Of a stretch of 64,000 nucleotides of DNA, positions 11,601 to 22,604 are shown piece after piece. A program made the translations under genes and the position numbers. The DNA comes from Spirodela intermedia (lineage: Eukaryota; Streptophyta; Magnoliopsida; Alismatales; Araceae): contig LR746277.1 in assembly GCA_902729315.2 (NCBI GenBank), positions 2,175,001-2,239,000 on the forward strand, in the 5' to 3' direction. How positions within the stretch are numbered: the stretch's first letter is position 1; every line of letters starts with the position of its first letter. The notes below the pieces were generated by a model. The model searched no databases. It had not been told where the DNA came from and saw nothing but the letters and a program-made list of their open reading frames with translations.

Positions 11601-13019
11601 AATGAAAAAAAAAGGGAACAGAAACAGCTGAACGGTAAAAGTGAGCAAAAACAAAGAAGAGAAGAAAAGATGATGGTACCTTGTCAAACATGCACAATCA
11701 GCACTGAGGGTGTTATCATTCTCTGTGGCAAACTAAGAACCCATGAAATTCAAAAAATTAAAAGAAACAACTAATATCCTAAATTATCCTATTAAATAAT
11801 ATGAATTAATGCTTGGTCAATTCCATAGCTAGACCAGGCGATGTAGCATTCATCCATAAGAAAGAAACATACCTAATTAAAGATTTTTTTAATGTCATAT
11901 TTTTACTGAAAACATATGTTTTTCTCGCTAGAAATGGACTTGAACTAAAGGAATTTTTGCATACCAACAAAGATGTTGAAGAAGGAGATCTGTTAGTACC
12001 GCAAAGAGGAGCCTGCTGATCTTTCTCACCATGAACCAAATGAACGTGCTGTAGGAGAAAACATCCAGTCATCGATACTAAATGCATCCCTTAACCAACC
12101 AACCAACCAACCAACATTTTTTCCTAGATCATCAAACTCTCATCCGCGCCTCAACACTTTTCTCCCACATTCAACCAATAGGCGATCTAGCTGTAAGCTA
12201 ATTGGCGGAAAAATTCAAGTTTCACCCGTAGTGTAACAAAAAAAGGGAATGGGTGTTCACGCAATACAAGAAAACCAGTTATGACAAAGACATGTATGTA
12301 GCACCCATAATGAGAGACCCTCAGGATTCCGTTAATTGGCGAACTTTGAATATACAAATGAAATATAGGCGGCCACCTCCGAAACAAATCCATATTAGGA
12401 TAGCCTTGCGGACAAGAACATGGAACTCACCCAATCACTTTATTACTAAAAGTTATCAAAGCAAGGAAAACCCACCAGGTGGAGGGATCCCCGATGGACC
12501 CTGTGGAACCGTCATGTATCCGTTGGGTGCGTGCATGTACGATCCAGGGGGTGCAGTTTGCATCTGACCAGGTGCATGGTGGTAGACACCTGGCGGGTGC
12601 AGCGGAGGGACACTCGCTCCCGTCCCCGACCCGTGAACCATGTGCACGGGAGCGGCAACGCCCGGCGGCTGGAGGCCAGGAACCTGATAGCCGGGGTTCG
12701 CGAGGTTAGGGTTCGCCAGGGGAGTGAACTGAGGAACATGCGGCGCACCGATGGGTCGGAAGGATGGGGTGAACGATGGCACAGACGGGGGACGGGGGGC
12801 AACAACAGGAGCATTAGAAGGGGGAGCAGTCGGGGCCGGATTAGGGTTTTCGGGCGCGGAGGTGGTGGATTCCCCCGCCGCAGAAGTCGTAGACTGAGCA
12901 GATGCAGCCGGAGATGGGAGAGACGGGGGGTCCTGCGACATCGCTGGCGGGTTATCCTCCCCCGATTTATCAGATTTAGGTTCAAGCGCGCCGGGGGAGG
13001 ACGGCGCTACGACCGCCAT
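3896..13019 (-). CDS. RBM25: RNA-binding protein 25 (RRM + R/E-rich + PWI splicing factor), 7 coding exons
   Basis: Exons (5' to 3'): 13019-12476, 11172-10913, 10795-10643, 6159-5742, 5617-4937, 4856-4246, 4144-3896; total 2,916 nt, 971 aa, all junctions GT-AG and in phase. The start codon begins MAVVAPSSPG. Domains in order: a Pro/Ala-rich N-terminus (1-245), one RRM (about 247-322, with TVYVGKI as RNP2 and FRGFGFCEFE as RNP1), a long charged region rich in R-E, R-D and R-S (about 320-870), and a C-terminal PWI domain (about 883-965, with RPWISKKITEFLG). This is the RBM25/Snu71 layout. These nuclear proteins associate with U1 snRNP and influence 5' splice-site choice; Arabidopsis RBM25 (At1g60200, 899 aa) affects alternative splicing in ABA responses. 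The intron between the RRM exon and exon 4 is about 4.5 kb and full of simple repeats. No break is seen. Confidence 0.93.
7911..7984. repeat. Degenerate 16-bp minisatellite, about 4.6 copies
   Basis: Units of the form AAGGAGCAGTTATAGA repeat at 7911, 7927, 7943, 7959 and (partial) 7975 with one to several changes each. The array lies within the large RBM25 intron. Similar short AGGAGC/GTTATA repeats occur in some plant LTRs, so it may be part of an old LTR. Confidence 0.8.
8572..8637. repeat. Compound microsatellite (AT)n then (AG)n
   Basis: An alternating AT run to about 8586 is followed by ACAC-type sequence and then an uninterrupted AG run of about 20 units (8598-8637). It lies in the RBM25 large intron. 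Confidence 0.95.
12093..12113. repeat. Short (AACC)n microsatellite in RBM25 intron 1
   Basis: About five consecutive AACC units are visible in the first intron of the RBM25 gene. Confidence 0.85.
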
Positions 13020-16000
13020 GGAGGCCGAGAAGCGCCCAAACAGGGGGGGGTGAGAAACGCAGTAGAGAGAGAGGAGAATGGAAGAATGGGAGAGAGAGAG
13101 AGAGAAGTCACAGGCAGACAAACGGACCGATGACGTATCCTCTGACCCAGTTCTGTTTAACGGATGCTTAAAGGTCAAGTCGGTTTTGGTAGCCGCAGTG
13201 CCTTATCGGTCAGGCGCTGAATTTTTCACGTGTACTAATGACAAGAATGGCTTCCGGAGCCCGTGGCTCCAGGTGGACCCTGACGTAGGACTTTTTGTGA
13301 GAACCCTTGTAAACTATTTAATTAACTTATCACCCTCAAATGAAACCAATGCTGGGTAAGTCAAAAAAAGAGGTATTGGCCCAACTGCACATGATGCGGG
13401 CCCCCTATTCGAGCCATTGACCTTGAGGAGAGAGGGATAGAAAAGTAGGTTTGGTCCTTGTACATTAGACATCGCCCAACTTATCATCAACAATGGATTG
13501 TGCTTTCAAGGCAAACCACTAGTGGACAAGTCAATCTCAAGCTTCAATTCTTATTCATGGTGGATTTAGACCTAGCTCGAGTCCAAAAAAAGGGAAAGCT
13601 GAGCTTTTAGTCAAATCCCTATGCAATTTGGTCTAGCATGATAATTTATGCATGTGTAGTTAGAAGTGTGTGTGTTTGTGTATGTGGTAGAGAGAGAGAG
13701 AGAGAGGTTGCTGCATGGTGACCCTTAGATAGAGAAAAGTCATGACTTGATTTTATGAGAGAGAGAGCAACTCCAACTAAAATTACTATTTTTGGTACAT
13801 CATTTTCAAATCAAAAGTTGAAGAAGCAAATGGATCTTTTATTTGATTTTAAGTCATACTTAGATCAAGACATGGAATTGAATTGATCGTATTCTAATTT
13901 TGACTTTCAATCAAATATTCTATTTTTTATCTTCTTAAAATAAATCTCAAAGAATTATTAGATATAAATCTTAATAATTTATTCCCTTACCTACAACATT
14001 TGTCTAAGAACATGTTGTTTTTTAGTTTTACTAAATCAAATGTTCAATTAATAAGTACTAACTTTTAGGTTCAACTCTCACAAGACTTTATTTGGGAATT
14101 TTATTATAGATTCACATCTTTGTGTGATTCAAAGTTGAGTACAAGGATTTATTCTTTTGAGTGATTAAGTTAAAATTTAATCACAAGTTTATATCCTATA
14201 ATATAGGAAAAAAAATCTCAGAATGAGAGATTTGTTTTAGAATTTATTCGAGATTTTAATCACACCTAAAAATTAGATGAAGAAAATGATAAGTTGAACT
14301 CAATTTTCTTTCTTCTTGTCACATTACGAAGCTAGATGATTGATGAACACATTAGCTTTGAAATCAAATGTGAATCAGGCTTTGTACATCAACTCAATAT
14401 TTTCTTGTGATTTGATCAAACTTTAAATATCATTCAAATTGGCATGTAGTTTTTTGCATAAGTAGTCAAAAATAGATTAGAGATCTTAAAGAGGATGGAT
14501 GTTATCACTTTTAACTTATTAGGTTTTCGAAAGATGATGAATTTATAGAGAAATTGGACTGGTAGCTTTCCTATAGTTTCCATCATTTTTCATTGTTATT
14601 CTAAAATTAACTAGAATACGAAACTTAATATGATGTGTCCTATAAGATAAAATCTAATATGAATAGCCAATATTACTAATATATGTATCCACAAATATCA
14701 ATTCAAACATGCTCGATAAGAATTAGTTATCATTAAAATAGAACCATAAATATATCTCTATAAATAATGATTATTCAGCTAAATTTAACCTAACTTACCT
14801 CTTACAAAATGTGAATATGAAGAACACACATTGAAACATGATTTAAATGTAAGACATCATTATTTTTTATGCCTTATAATATTATAAAATTATGTTAATC
14901 AATATTTAATAATATTTTAAAAAAATATGAGCATGCATTCAGTCACTTCAGATTCAATCAATTAATTCTCCATCAATAATAATTAGAACCATTTCAATCA
15001 TAGACATCTAATATATTGGATAAAGTTTCATACCATGTTTTAATTCAGTCTTTTGCATAAAATTCAATATGAAAATCATTAATGTCATGAATAGCAATAT
15101 TTCGTAATTATTGACATTTCTAACAACTATAAACAAAATAATAGTTTTGAGGGATAAATTCATCAAAAATTCCATAAATTAAAATATGAGACTCAAATAC
15201 CATCTTTGAAGTACCTTCTTAATATTTTTAATTATTATTCTATATCATCCACGAATTTATACATAACGTATTGTATGCTTGTTTTCAAGAAAATATTAAT
15301 ATACATTTCATGTATTGTGAATAATCAACATAATTGAATATATTTAATCATCTCATATGTTTGTTATCATCATAATCTTAATGCACTTAAAGCCAATACT
15401 ATTCAGGTTAGGCTTGAGGGTATCTCATTGATAACTATAGTCCTTAGAGGAACAACTATCAATAGTCATATTGATATAAAGTCTACAAAAATTAGGCTAC
15501 ATTTTATCATTCTTAGTGATGTATATTTGGTCTAAATTTAAACATTATATAATAAGCATTTCATCCTAACATCTTAAATAAAAATGGGTTTTTATGTCAT
15601 ATGATTTGTCCTAGTTTCAATGCCATTATTTTTTTTTTGGGTTGACTTTTGCATAAACTATATATCATTTCATATAAGATGTAATTTAAATTATTATTTT
15701 AAAAATATATGATTATTTAAATTGGAACCTCTTTCTACCTCAAAAAGTTGCTCCAAATTCTCAATATTCTTCTTTAATGTAAAATTTCCATTCTTCAACT
15801 CTTACCTTTAATTTCTAGGTTGCAAAATTTTGTTTGAAAGATTTGGATAATCATTTCAAGCTTTCTTTATTAAAATTTATTTACTTATAAAAATATGTAT
15901 TTAATTTTTGAAACATTCATTGTCTTTTTAGAGTACTAATGAAACTCCTAAGAATTTTTTTTAATATAACCAAGTTTCAGAATTTGGGAGTAATCCTTAG

Positions 16001-16682
16001 CGCTCTTATTTTAATTGTTGAAATGTATATTAGTTTTTTATTTAAGTTTCGCATGTTTCTTTCTGCCACAAGATAGAGTTCACTACGTACCCAACTATTT
16101 TACGCATTAATTTAACATTGGATTTTCTTATCCTTGATGAGGAATTTACTCGTAAGTTATTTTGAATATCTCTCAAGTTTCATTAGAACTTTGATTGTTT
16201 AATGGTCAAAGTTTATTACATTGAAGATATTTAGTGAGTGAAGTGTGGTACTAAGTGAATTTATAGGCAAATGCAAGCTGCTTTTGAGTTTACTCTTGGT
16301 AGGCATGGTTCCCTTGCATCAGACCAACATAGTCTTTTGAATATCACCTCTCCAAAGAAAAAATCTAGAAGTTAGTTAAGTATATTTATTTAAATTTCAT
16401 ATATTTTGTAATTTTTTTCGCATATTGATCTATTAGTGACACAAAACTGGAATTTATAAATTCTCTCACGTCAATTTGGTCAACATAAAAATTAGGACAA
16501 TAAAAGCCAGCAAATGCATTTTTACTGCTGGCTCAAACTCATATTTAATCTAGGTATTTGCTGTTGTACATTATTTTTTACAAAGTATCATCAGCATATT
16601 TATCTCTATGTTTGAGTTAATCCAACTATGATTTTATTCACAATTTCATCAAAACTTTATTCCTAAGGCCCAAGTGACTACT

Positions 16683-17000
16683 ATGACACCCCCCGGAACC
16701 ACTCGACCGGGTTGAACCGGGAGAGAGCCACGTGAGACACACGGAGGGAGGCAGGCGGGCGTCTATCACACGCACAGCAGGGGCGTCGGTAGAGCGAGTG
16801 TCCCGGATCTGAAACGGTCCCGTTGGATCTACAAGAGATCCGGGAACAGACGGACGAAGTCGTATGTACGAAGAAGGGAGGATAATTAGGCGGATTACCC
16901 GGACTCCGGAAGGCAAGGGAGGATAATGCGGCGAAGAAGGGAAGCTTTGGACGAGAGAGGTCTCTTCGGAGGAGACGAGTGTGCGGATGGTCTTAGCCCC
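16683..17000. other. GC-rich island in AT-rich DNA, possible LTR or inserted element fragment
   Basis: Roughly 300 bp is clearly GC-rich while both flanks are strongly AT-rich, with sharp edges. It begins TGACACCCCCCGGAACC, which resembles the start of some plant Ty3/gypsy LTRs. No terminal repeat, target-site duplication or coding domain was found by eye. A 92-codon ORF on the minus strand has no recognisable family. Confidence 0.45.
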
Positions 17001-18586
17001 ACTCTTTTAAGTGCTCCATCTTTTAGTCATATGACTCACTCATAGTGAAAATGTTAACTACCAAGGCATTAAGTCAACTGTGCGAGAGCTTTACAACTAT
17101 AACTTGCTTGATAGGAGATGCTTGACGCTAGCTCATTTTTTCTTGACTTATGACTCAACTAAGAGCCTGTACTCTTAATATGTACTTTTAATGATATTTT
17201 TCAAGTCATATAAGCTCTTTTAACAAACAAACAAGTTTTACATACACATGAATAAAATTCTTCTTCAGAGATGATGGCATGGGCCTTGGAAGGAAGGAGC
17301 ATTAGCACTTTTGGTGTAACAAGTGTTGACTATGTTAAGGTGGCACCAGAAAATCAAGAGGGGGGTTACATTGCTATTTTTTAAAACTATTATTAAACTA
17401 TTAATTATTTTAACATCTAGTCACACAAAAATTATAATGATTCAGTCTACACCATCTGCTCTAATATATAAGGATAATCTCCTTAGTTATAATAAAATTT
17501 AGTGATTTATACAAAGTATAAAGACTTCAACAAGTCTATCACTAGATTGAATGGTTTCAACCAATTTAAGTGTTTATGTCCAAAGCCCTTTTATAAATTC
17601 ACAACTCTAAGTGAATTAAATCAGATTAATATCTTACCAATCTCATTTAGATTCATAGCTCTAATCTAAGTAGAATAAGTGACTTCTTTACTCAAATGAA
17701 AAAAAAATTATTCCAATAGAATTACAGAATGTGACCAAGTTAGCATCTTTGTATGAACGATGTGGAAGCTGCTCTTAAAGTAGAAGAATATTTTAGTGTC
17801 CACATCTTTTTTTTTATGTTCTTCTTTCTCTTGAGTTCATATGAAACTAGAAGCATTTAATCTTAAATGTCTCTAAGATTTTGTTTGAGGCTTATGGCAA
17901 AGTAATTTTATCATCAAAGTATCGATATTTAACATATAAATATATCACAATGCCATGATTTCTCCTTTTTAGTATTTTGTCAACATTAAAGCATTACTAT
18001 AAGTGAATATTGTCATCATTTTATTCAACATCTTTTAGCCATAGATGTGGGCAATGCTTAAGATTAGGAAGGTATTAACATTCCATGAGAGTTATTCGAA
18101 TAAAATTTCCCTACTTTGTTCAAGAATTCTCTTAATATACTCCAAACTATGAATTGAATGCATACAATTAGACCCCACATACACATCACTAAAGTCCAAA
18201 TCGGGAGATGGATAATGTGCTTGTGCAAAAGCAGGGGCAAATACTATCAATCACGAGGCCTGGGTAGGTGAATGCACGTTCTTCCGCAGTTTGACGAAGG
18301 CGAGAGAATTAGTGTCGCTTTGCGAGGAAGAGGGCCTGAAGGCCGGGAAGCGGCCGTGGTGGGGCCGGAGAATTGTGGCTGTGAGGCGCCGGTGCGAGAG
18401 GGGCCGACATTACAGGTATGCTCGTACTGGGTCGTCGCGTAGAACAGGCGATCGTCGACCGTCCGCTCGTCATCTCCTCTGGGGCCACAATCTCTCGGTT
18501 CCACCGCAGCGATGATCGAGGGCAGCAATGGGACAAAGTAGTTGGTGATCAATGCCCTGGTTTTGTTCGAGCCACCAGCCGAGAGA

Positions 18587-18616
18587 GGTAGATCGAGGTA
18601 GATCGAGGTAGATCAA
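18587..18616. repeat. Three tandem copies of a 10-bp GGTAGATCGA unit upstream of CAS
   Basis: Three consecutive copies of GGTAGATC(G/A)A lie about 50 bp upstream of the CAS start codon, probably in the 5' UTR or core promoter. No function can be assigned. Confidence 0.8.
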
Positions 18617-18661
18617 GGATTGTGAATAGAGCGCCGCGAGGGGTGCTGGGAGCCGGAGGGC

Positions 18662-21600
18662 ATGATGGTGATGATGGCCGCGCGAGTCGCTACGGTGACC
18701 CGCATCCCGACTCCGTCCTCGTCCTCATCGTCGGCCTCTTCCAAGGTCGATGTTTCTCCCAGGACTCCGAGGCGGCTGAAGGCGCCGACGCTGCCCCAGC
18801 CGTCAGCAATGGTGTCGGCGACGTCCGTTTCTCTCCTTGCGCTCTTCTCCGCGCCCAGCAGCAGCTTCAACGAAGCCAAGGCCTTCACCTTCGCCAGGGA
18901 GGAAATTCTGTCTTCCCTCACCCAGGTCTGTGACCGAAAAGCCCCTTTCCCTTTTTGCATTCCTCAAAGACGCTTTCTTGATTTAAATCTCCCAGCCTTG
19001 TGGGTATGTTTTATATTCCTCATCGCAATTCCTAGAGGTCAAGATGGAGTCCCACATTGGGGGATTCCTCCGGCCGTAGCTCTGATTTTTAATGCCTCTG
19101 GTTCTGTCTTGGCGAGGTGTCCCGCCGCACCCCGTTTCTTGCTATTTTTCGCTCAAGCTGCGAATGGTTTAAACAGGTAGAGAATGCACTGGATAAGGTG
19201 GAGGCAGCCACTTTGAAGGCTTCGGAATTCATCGAGACTATTATTAAGTTTGTAAATGACACTTTGAAGCCAGCTGGCGAGGTGGTACTGCCAGCAGTGA
19301 CAAAGGCAGGAGAGGACGCAATAAACGTTGCCACGCCAGTGGTTTTTAGTGCTTCAGATCTAGCCAAAGAGGCACTCCTGGGCGCTGGAATCGATCCCGC
19401 TCCTATTATTTCCACCTTTGAGGTTCATCATTCTTTCTCTGCCAAGATTTTTATTCTATTGAATTCTTAACGTACAGCTTGCAAAACACTGTTTTGAATC
19501 ATGTCATGTGATTTTTCTTCATTCAGTTGTGTGTGGACGATCGATATCATATTGAAAATACTTTTCATTTGCATGTTTTTTGGAAGGATAATGACAGTTA
19601 TTAATGGCTAGAAACAATGTCAATCAATGGAAAAACTGTTTGTCACCCATCTTACTAGCCCTAACTCCAGGTTAATATCATGAAGAAAATAGGATATTGA
19701 AGAAAGATTTATCCAATTAGATAACCTTTTTTTTCTGGCGCGATATTACCTGACAGTGCTTCTTTTGATCAACAGACAGTTTCTGAAGCAGCAAAACAGT
19801 TTGCAAGTGTTGTAGAAGCTGCCAAACCCATCGCATCATCAGCCGTGGACACAATCTCATCAACAGATCCTGCAGTGCTCGGTGCATCATCTGGAGGATT
19901 GGCACTTGCTTACTTGCTTTCCCCACCAGTGCTCTCGGCAGTATCTTCCAATTTCAGGGGTTACAAAGGTATACATCATTCAATTCTTGCACATGCACTT
20001 GTGGGAAAGTGATCTAGAAATCAGTTAAAGCCTTTGATAGATGTTTTGCATAGCCTGAATGATGATTTTATAACATTACCCCATGGATGATATTTTGATC
20101 ATGTTTATGGGTACAACTGCATTATGCTATGCTTTCTTGAGACTGTGTGTTCTTCGATTTTCTTTTTGGATTCTGTTTCCCAGGTTAGTTATATTACGAT
20201 GCCTTCTTTGCAATTTTGATGCTGAAACAAATAGTTTATCTTCTTGTGTTGTCAGAATAAAATAAAAAAAATCGTATCAATGTGGAGCTAACCAGGATGA
20301 AAGACCCAATCGTTAGTAATTATGCGATTAATTATGAGTTGGGTCTTAATGGACCTTTTGCCTGGTTATTATTGGTTGAATTTGATTTAATTTGTGAAAT
20401 ATATTTTCTTATCAAAACATGCCTTTTGAAACATTCGGAGGTGATTACAAATTGCAGAAAACCCATGATTTTTTTTACTACTGAAGATATCTTGGCCAAT
20501 AATTGTCACTAGTGAAGATCTCTTATATGATCAGTAGGCTAGAAAAAGTTATGGGCCAGTTATTACTTGTCAGAAAATCATGTGATCACTTATGAAATGG
20601 GTTTCCCAGATATTATTGTTCGAATTCGGTCAATTTTGTGGAACATATATTCTATCAACCTAATTTCTTAGAGATCCAATTTTGACTGCACATGGCAGAA
20701 AAACCATGGTTTTTACTATGATTTCATTGGCTTATTTGAGGAAATTCAAATTCTCCTTCCCGAAAATTGAAGGAAACGCTGCCACTATATGTGAGGGTCA
20801 TTGATGTTCTGCTTTCTTTAGGTGACCTCAGCCCGGCCCAAACTTTGGACCTGGTTTCCTCCCAACAATATCTCCTGATTGACATAAGGTCGGAGGACGA
20901 CAAGGCCAAGGCTGGTGTTCCTCGCCTTCCTTCCAGCGCGAAGAACCAGCTGATCTCAATACCGTACATGATTTTACCGAGCATGAATTATCTCCTTATT
21001 TCTCATCATCCGTGAGTGGATAAGGATCACAATAAATCTTTGTTTCACCAGTCTGGAACAACTCCCGAGCAAGACAAGGAACATAGTTCGAGATGCGAAG
21101 AAGGCGGAGGCGGATATTGCTGCACTGAAGATCTCTTATCTCAAAGGAATCAACAAAGGTTCAAACATCGTGATCATGGATTCGTGAGTCTTCTTGCCCC
21201 ATTAGCCCATTTTTACCTTCCAGAAAAAGAAAAAAAATAAAAATCATATGTTCTAATTCTGCTGCCCGTCTCTGCTTCCCTCAATTGGATTCCATGGAGG
21301 ATGAGAAGTAGCCTACTTCTATCATCTTAAGAAAAGTAAAAAAAAATAAAATGCAAAAAAATAAAAAAATCTAATACCTCTGGCATTCTCTTCTTCTCTT
21401 ACTTGGAATCCATGGAGGATAACAGCTAGCCCATATTTGGAACCCATGGAGGATGAGAGGCAGCCTATTTTATCATCTAAAAAAATTATTATTTTCTATT
21501 CTAACCCCATTTAATTATTTAAAAAATGGAGGATGGGGAACCGATTTCATGGAAACTCTGGGATCTGATCTCTTCCTTGTGGATGCGAAGGTACTCTGAT

Positions 21601-21840
21601 TCTGCGAAGATTGTGGCGAAGACATTGACGAGCCTCGGATTCGGGAACTGCTGGGTTATGTCGGATGGCTTCTCAGGGGGCAAAGGGTGGCTTCAGAGCC
21701 GCCTGGGCTCAGATTCATACGACACCTCCGTTGTGGAAGTCCTCTCGCCCTCTCGGATTATCTCCGCCGCTAGATCTTTCGGGACCACCGGCTCCACGCA
21801 ATCCAGTGGGAATCTCCTCCCTGGGAGTGTTGATAGTTGA
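18662..21840 (+). CDS. CAS: Chloroplast calcium-sensing receptor CAS (thylakoid), 6 exons
   Basis: Exons 18662-18925, 19177-19422, 19776-19968, 20822-20963, 21052-21183, 21591-21840; total 1,227 nt, 408 aa, all phases closing (Arabidopsis CAS, At5g23060, is 387 aa). The Ser/Pro-rich, basic N-terminus fits a transit peptide. Residues about 85-200 form the Ala/Val-rich stromal part. One membrane segment lies at about 203-226, followed by FRGYKGDLSPAQTLDL. A rhodanese-like domain (about 236-355) carries DSYSDSAKIV where the active-site cysteine loop of real rhodaneses would be, so it should be catalytically inactive, as in the family. The tail keeps SPSRI and RSFGT; the threonine corresponds to the one phosphorylated by STN8 in Arabidopsis. 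Known roles are chloroplast calcium signalling, stomatal closure and photoacclimation. The start is the first of several clustered ATGs (MMVMM); the one at 18674 is an alternative. Confidence 0.96.
21287..21467. repeat. Three short direct repeats around CCATGGAGGAT in CAS intron 5
   Basis: GGA(A/T)(T/C)CCATGGAGGAT followed by a variable AGCCTA/AGCCCA occurs at about 21287, 21405 and 21439 within the 407-bp last intron. A fourth related ATGGAGGATGGGGAA lies at about 21525. They create short in-frame ATGs with no coding meaning. Confidence 0.65.
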
Positions 21841-22604
21841 TCCGTAGTGGAATAATATTATTATAAATTCCTTTTCTTTTTTTCCTCCATTTGGAATCTC
21901 TCTGGAGTCGGTCTGTTTATTTTGGGGAACCCTAAACTGATCTGTCCTCTGTCTTGACCATATGCTTTTTTAGCCTTTGGAATAGCCCAGCTCTATATTT
22001 TTTTGCGGGAACAATGAGATTTGCCCACTTGACCATCACTGCTAGAGCTCTATCTGTGCTTCCCAGGGCGACAATTGGCAGAAACCAGCGTGGAATTCTT
22101 GTCGAGGGGGCTCCACGTGGCAGGAAAAAAATGACTTTCTGCCAGATGGCACTGAAACCAGAGCTGGGCTGGGCTTGGATTGGATGTGCTAATAGACGCA
22201 AATGATGTGGCACTGAGCTCTCTCTCTCTCCCTTCTCTATCTATCTCTAAGAGTGAAGAGTTTAACAGGGATCGCAGAGGATACTTTTCTGCTGTTTGGC
22301 AGTTAGTTTAACCGGAATCAGGCCGAGTCGACCGGATAAGAGCCGGTTTTAGAGTCGAACCAGAAGGGGACCGAGTCAGACTGATGATAGCCGGGTCCGA
22401 GCCGGGGTTAGAGCTGAACCGGTTCCAGGCCGGGCGGATCTGATAAGACCGGGGTCTACGTGGCGCAGATCCGATTAACCTGCAACAGAGTTCCGTTAAC
22501 CACCGCGCCACCTAGCGGGAGTCGACCATCGGCCGGCGTAGGAAGCCGACACCCCCCATCTCGCCGGAGACGCGCCGGCGGGCGGCGCTGCGGAGTTCGA
22601 CGGG
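21841..22604. other. CAS-AAE17 spacer with the presumed AAE17 promoter
   Basis: The spacer is 764 bp between two co-oriented genes. The first half is AT-rich (CAS 3' UTR). The last about 300 bp turn GC-rich, with repeated AACCGG and GAGTCGA/GAGCCGG motifs, and would hold the AAE17 promoter and 5' UTR. No TATA box is obvious. Confidence 0.5.

Larger units (their letters stand above)
13020..18661. other. 5.6-kb AT-rich intergenic region between RBM25 and CAS
   Basis: The two genes diverge from here, so both promoters lie in this region. The first about 250 bp upstream of RBM25 include a GA-rich 5' UTR stretch (about 13080-13105). Most of 13.5-18.2 kb is AT-rich with no ORF resembling a gene or a recognisable transposase, integrase or reverse transcriptase. 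A GC-rich island (16683-17000) and the GC-rich 18.25-18.66 kb CAS promoter/5' UTR stand out. Confidence 0.6.

Noticed and set aside
11806-12087. Minus-strand ORF in RBM25 intron 1
   Set aside because: Exons 1 and 2 join in phase (PPPG/VPRYP) without it, and the peptide has no similarity to RBM25.
21526-21590. MEDGEPISWK... as an N-terminus of a separate protein at the CAS 3' end
   Set aside because: This is intron read-through; the exon begins at 21591 and joins exon 5 in phase to give DSYSDSAKIV.
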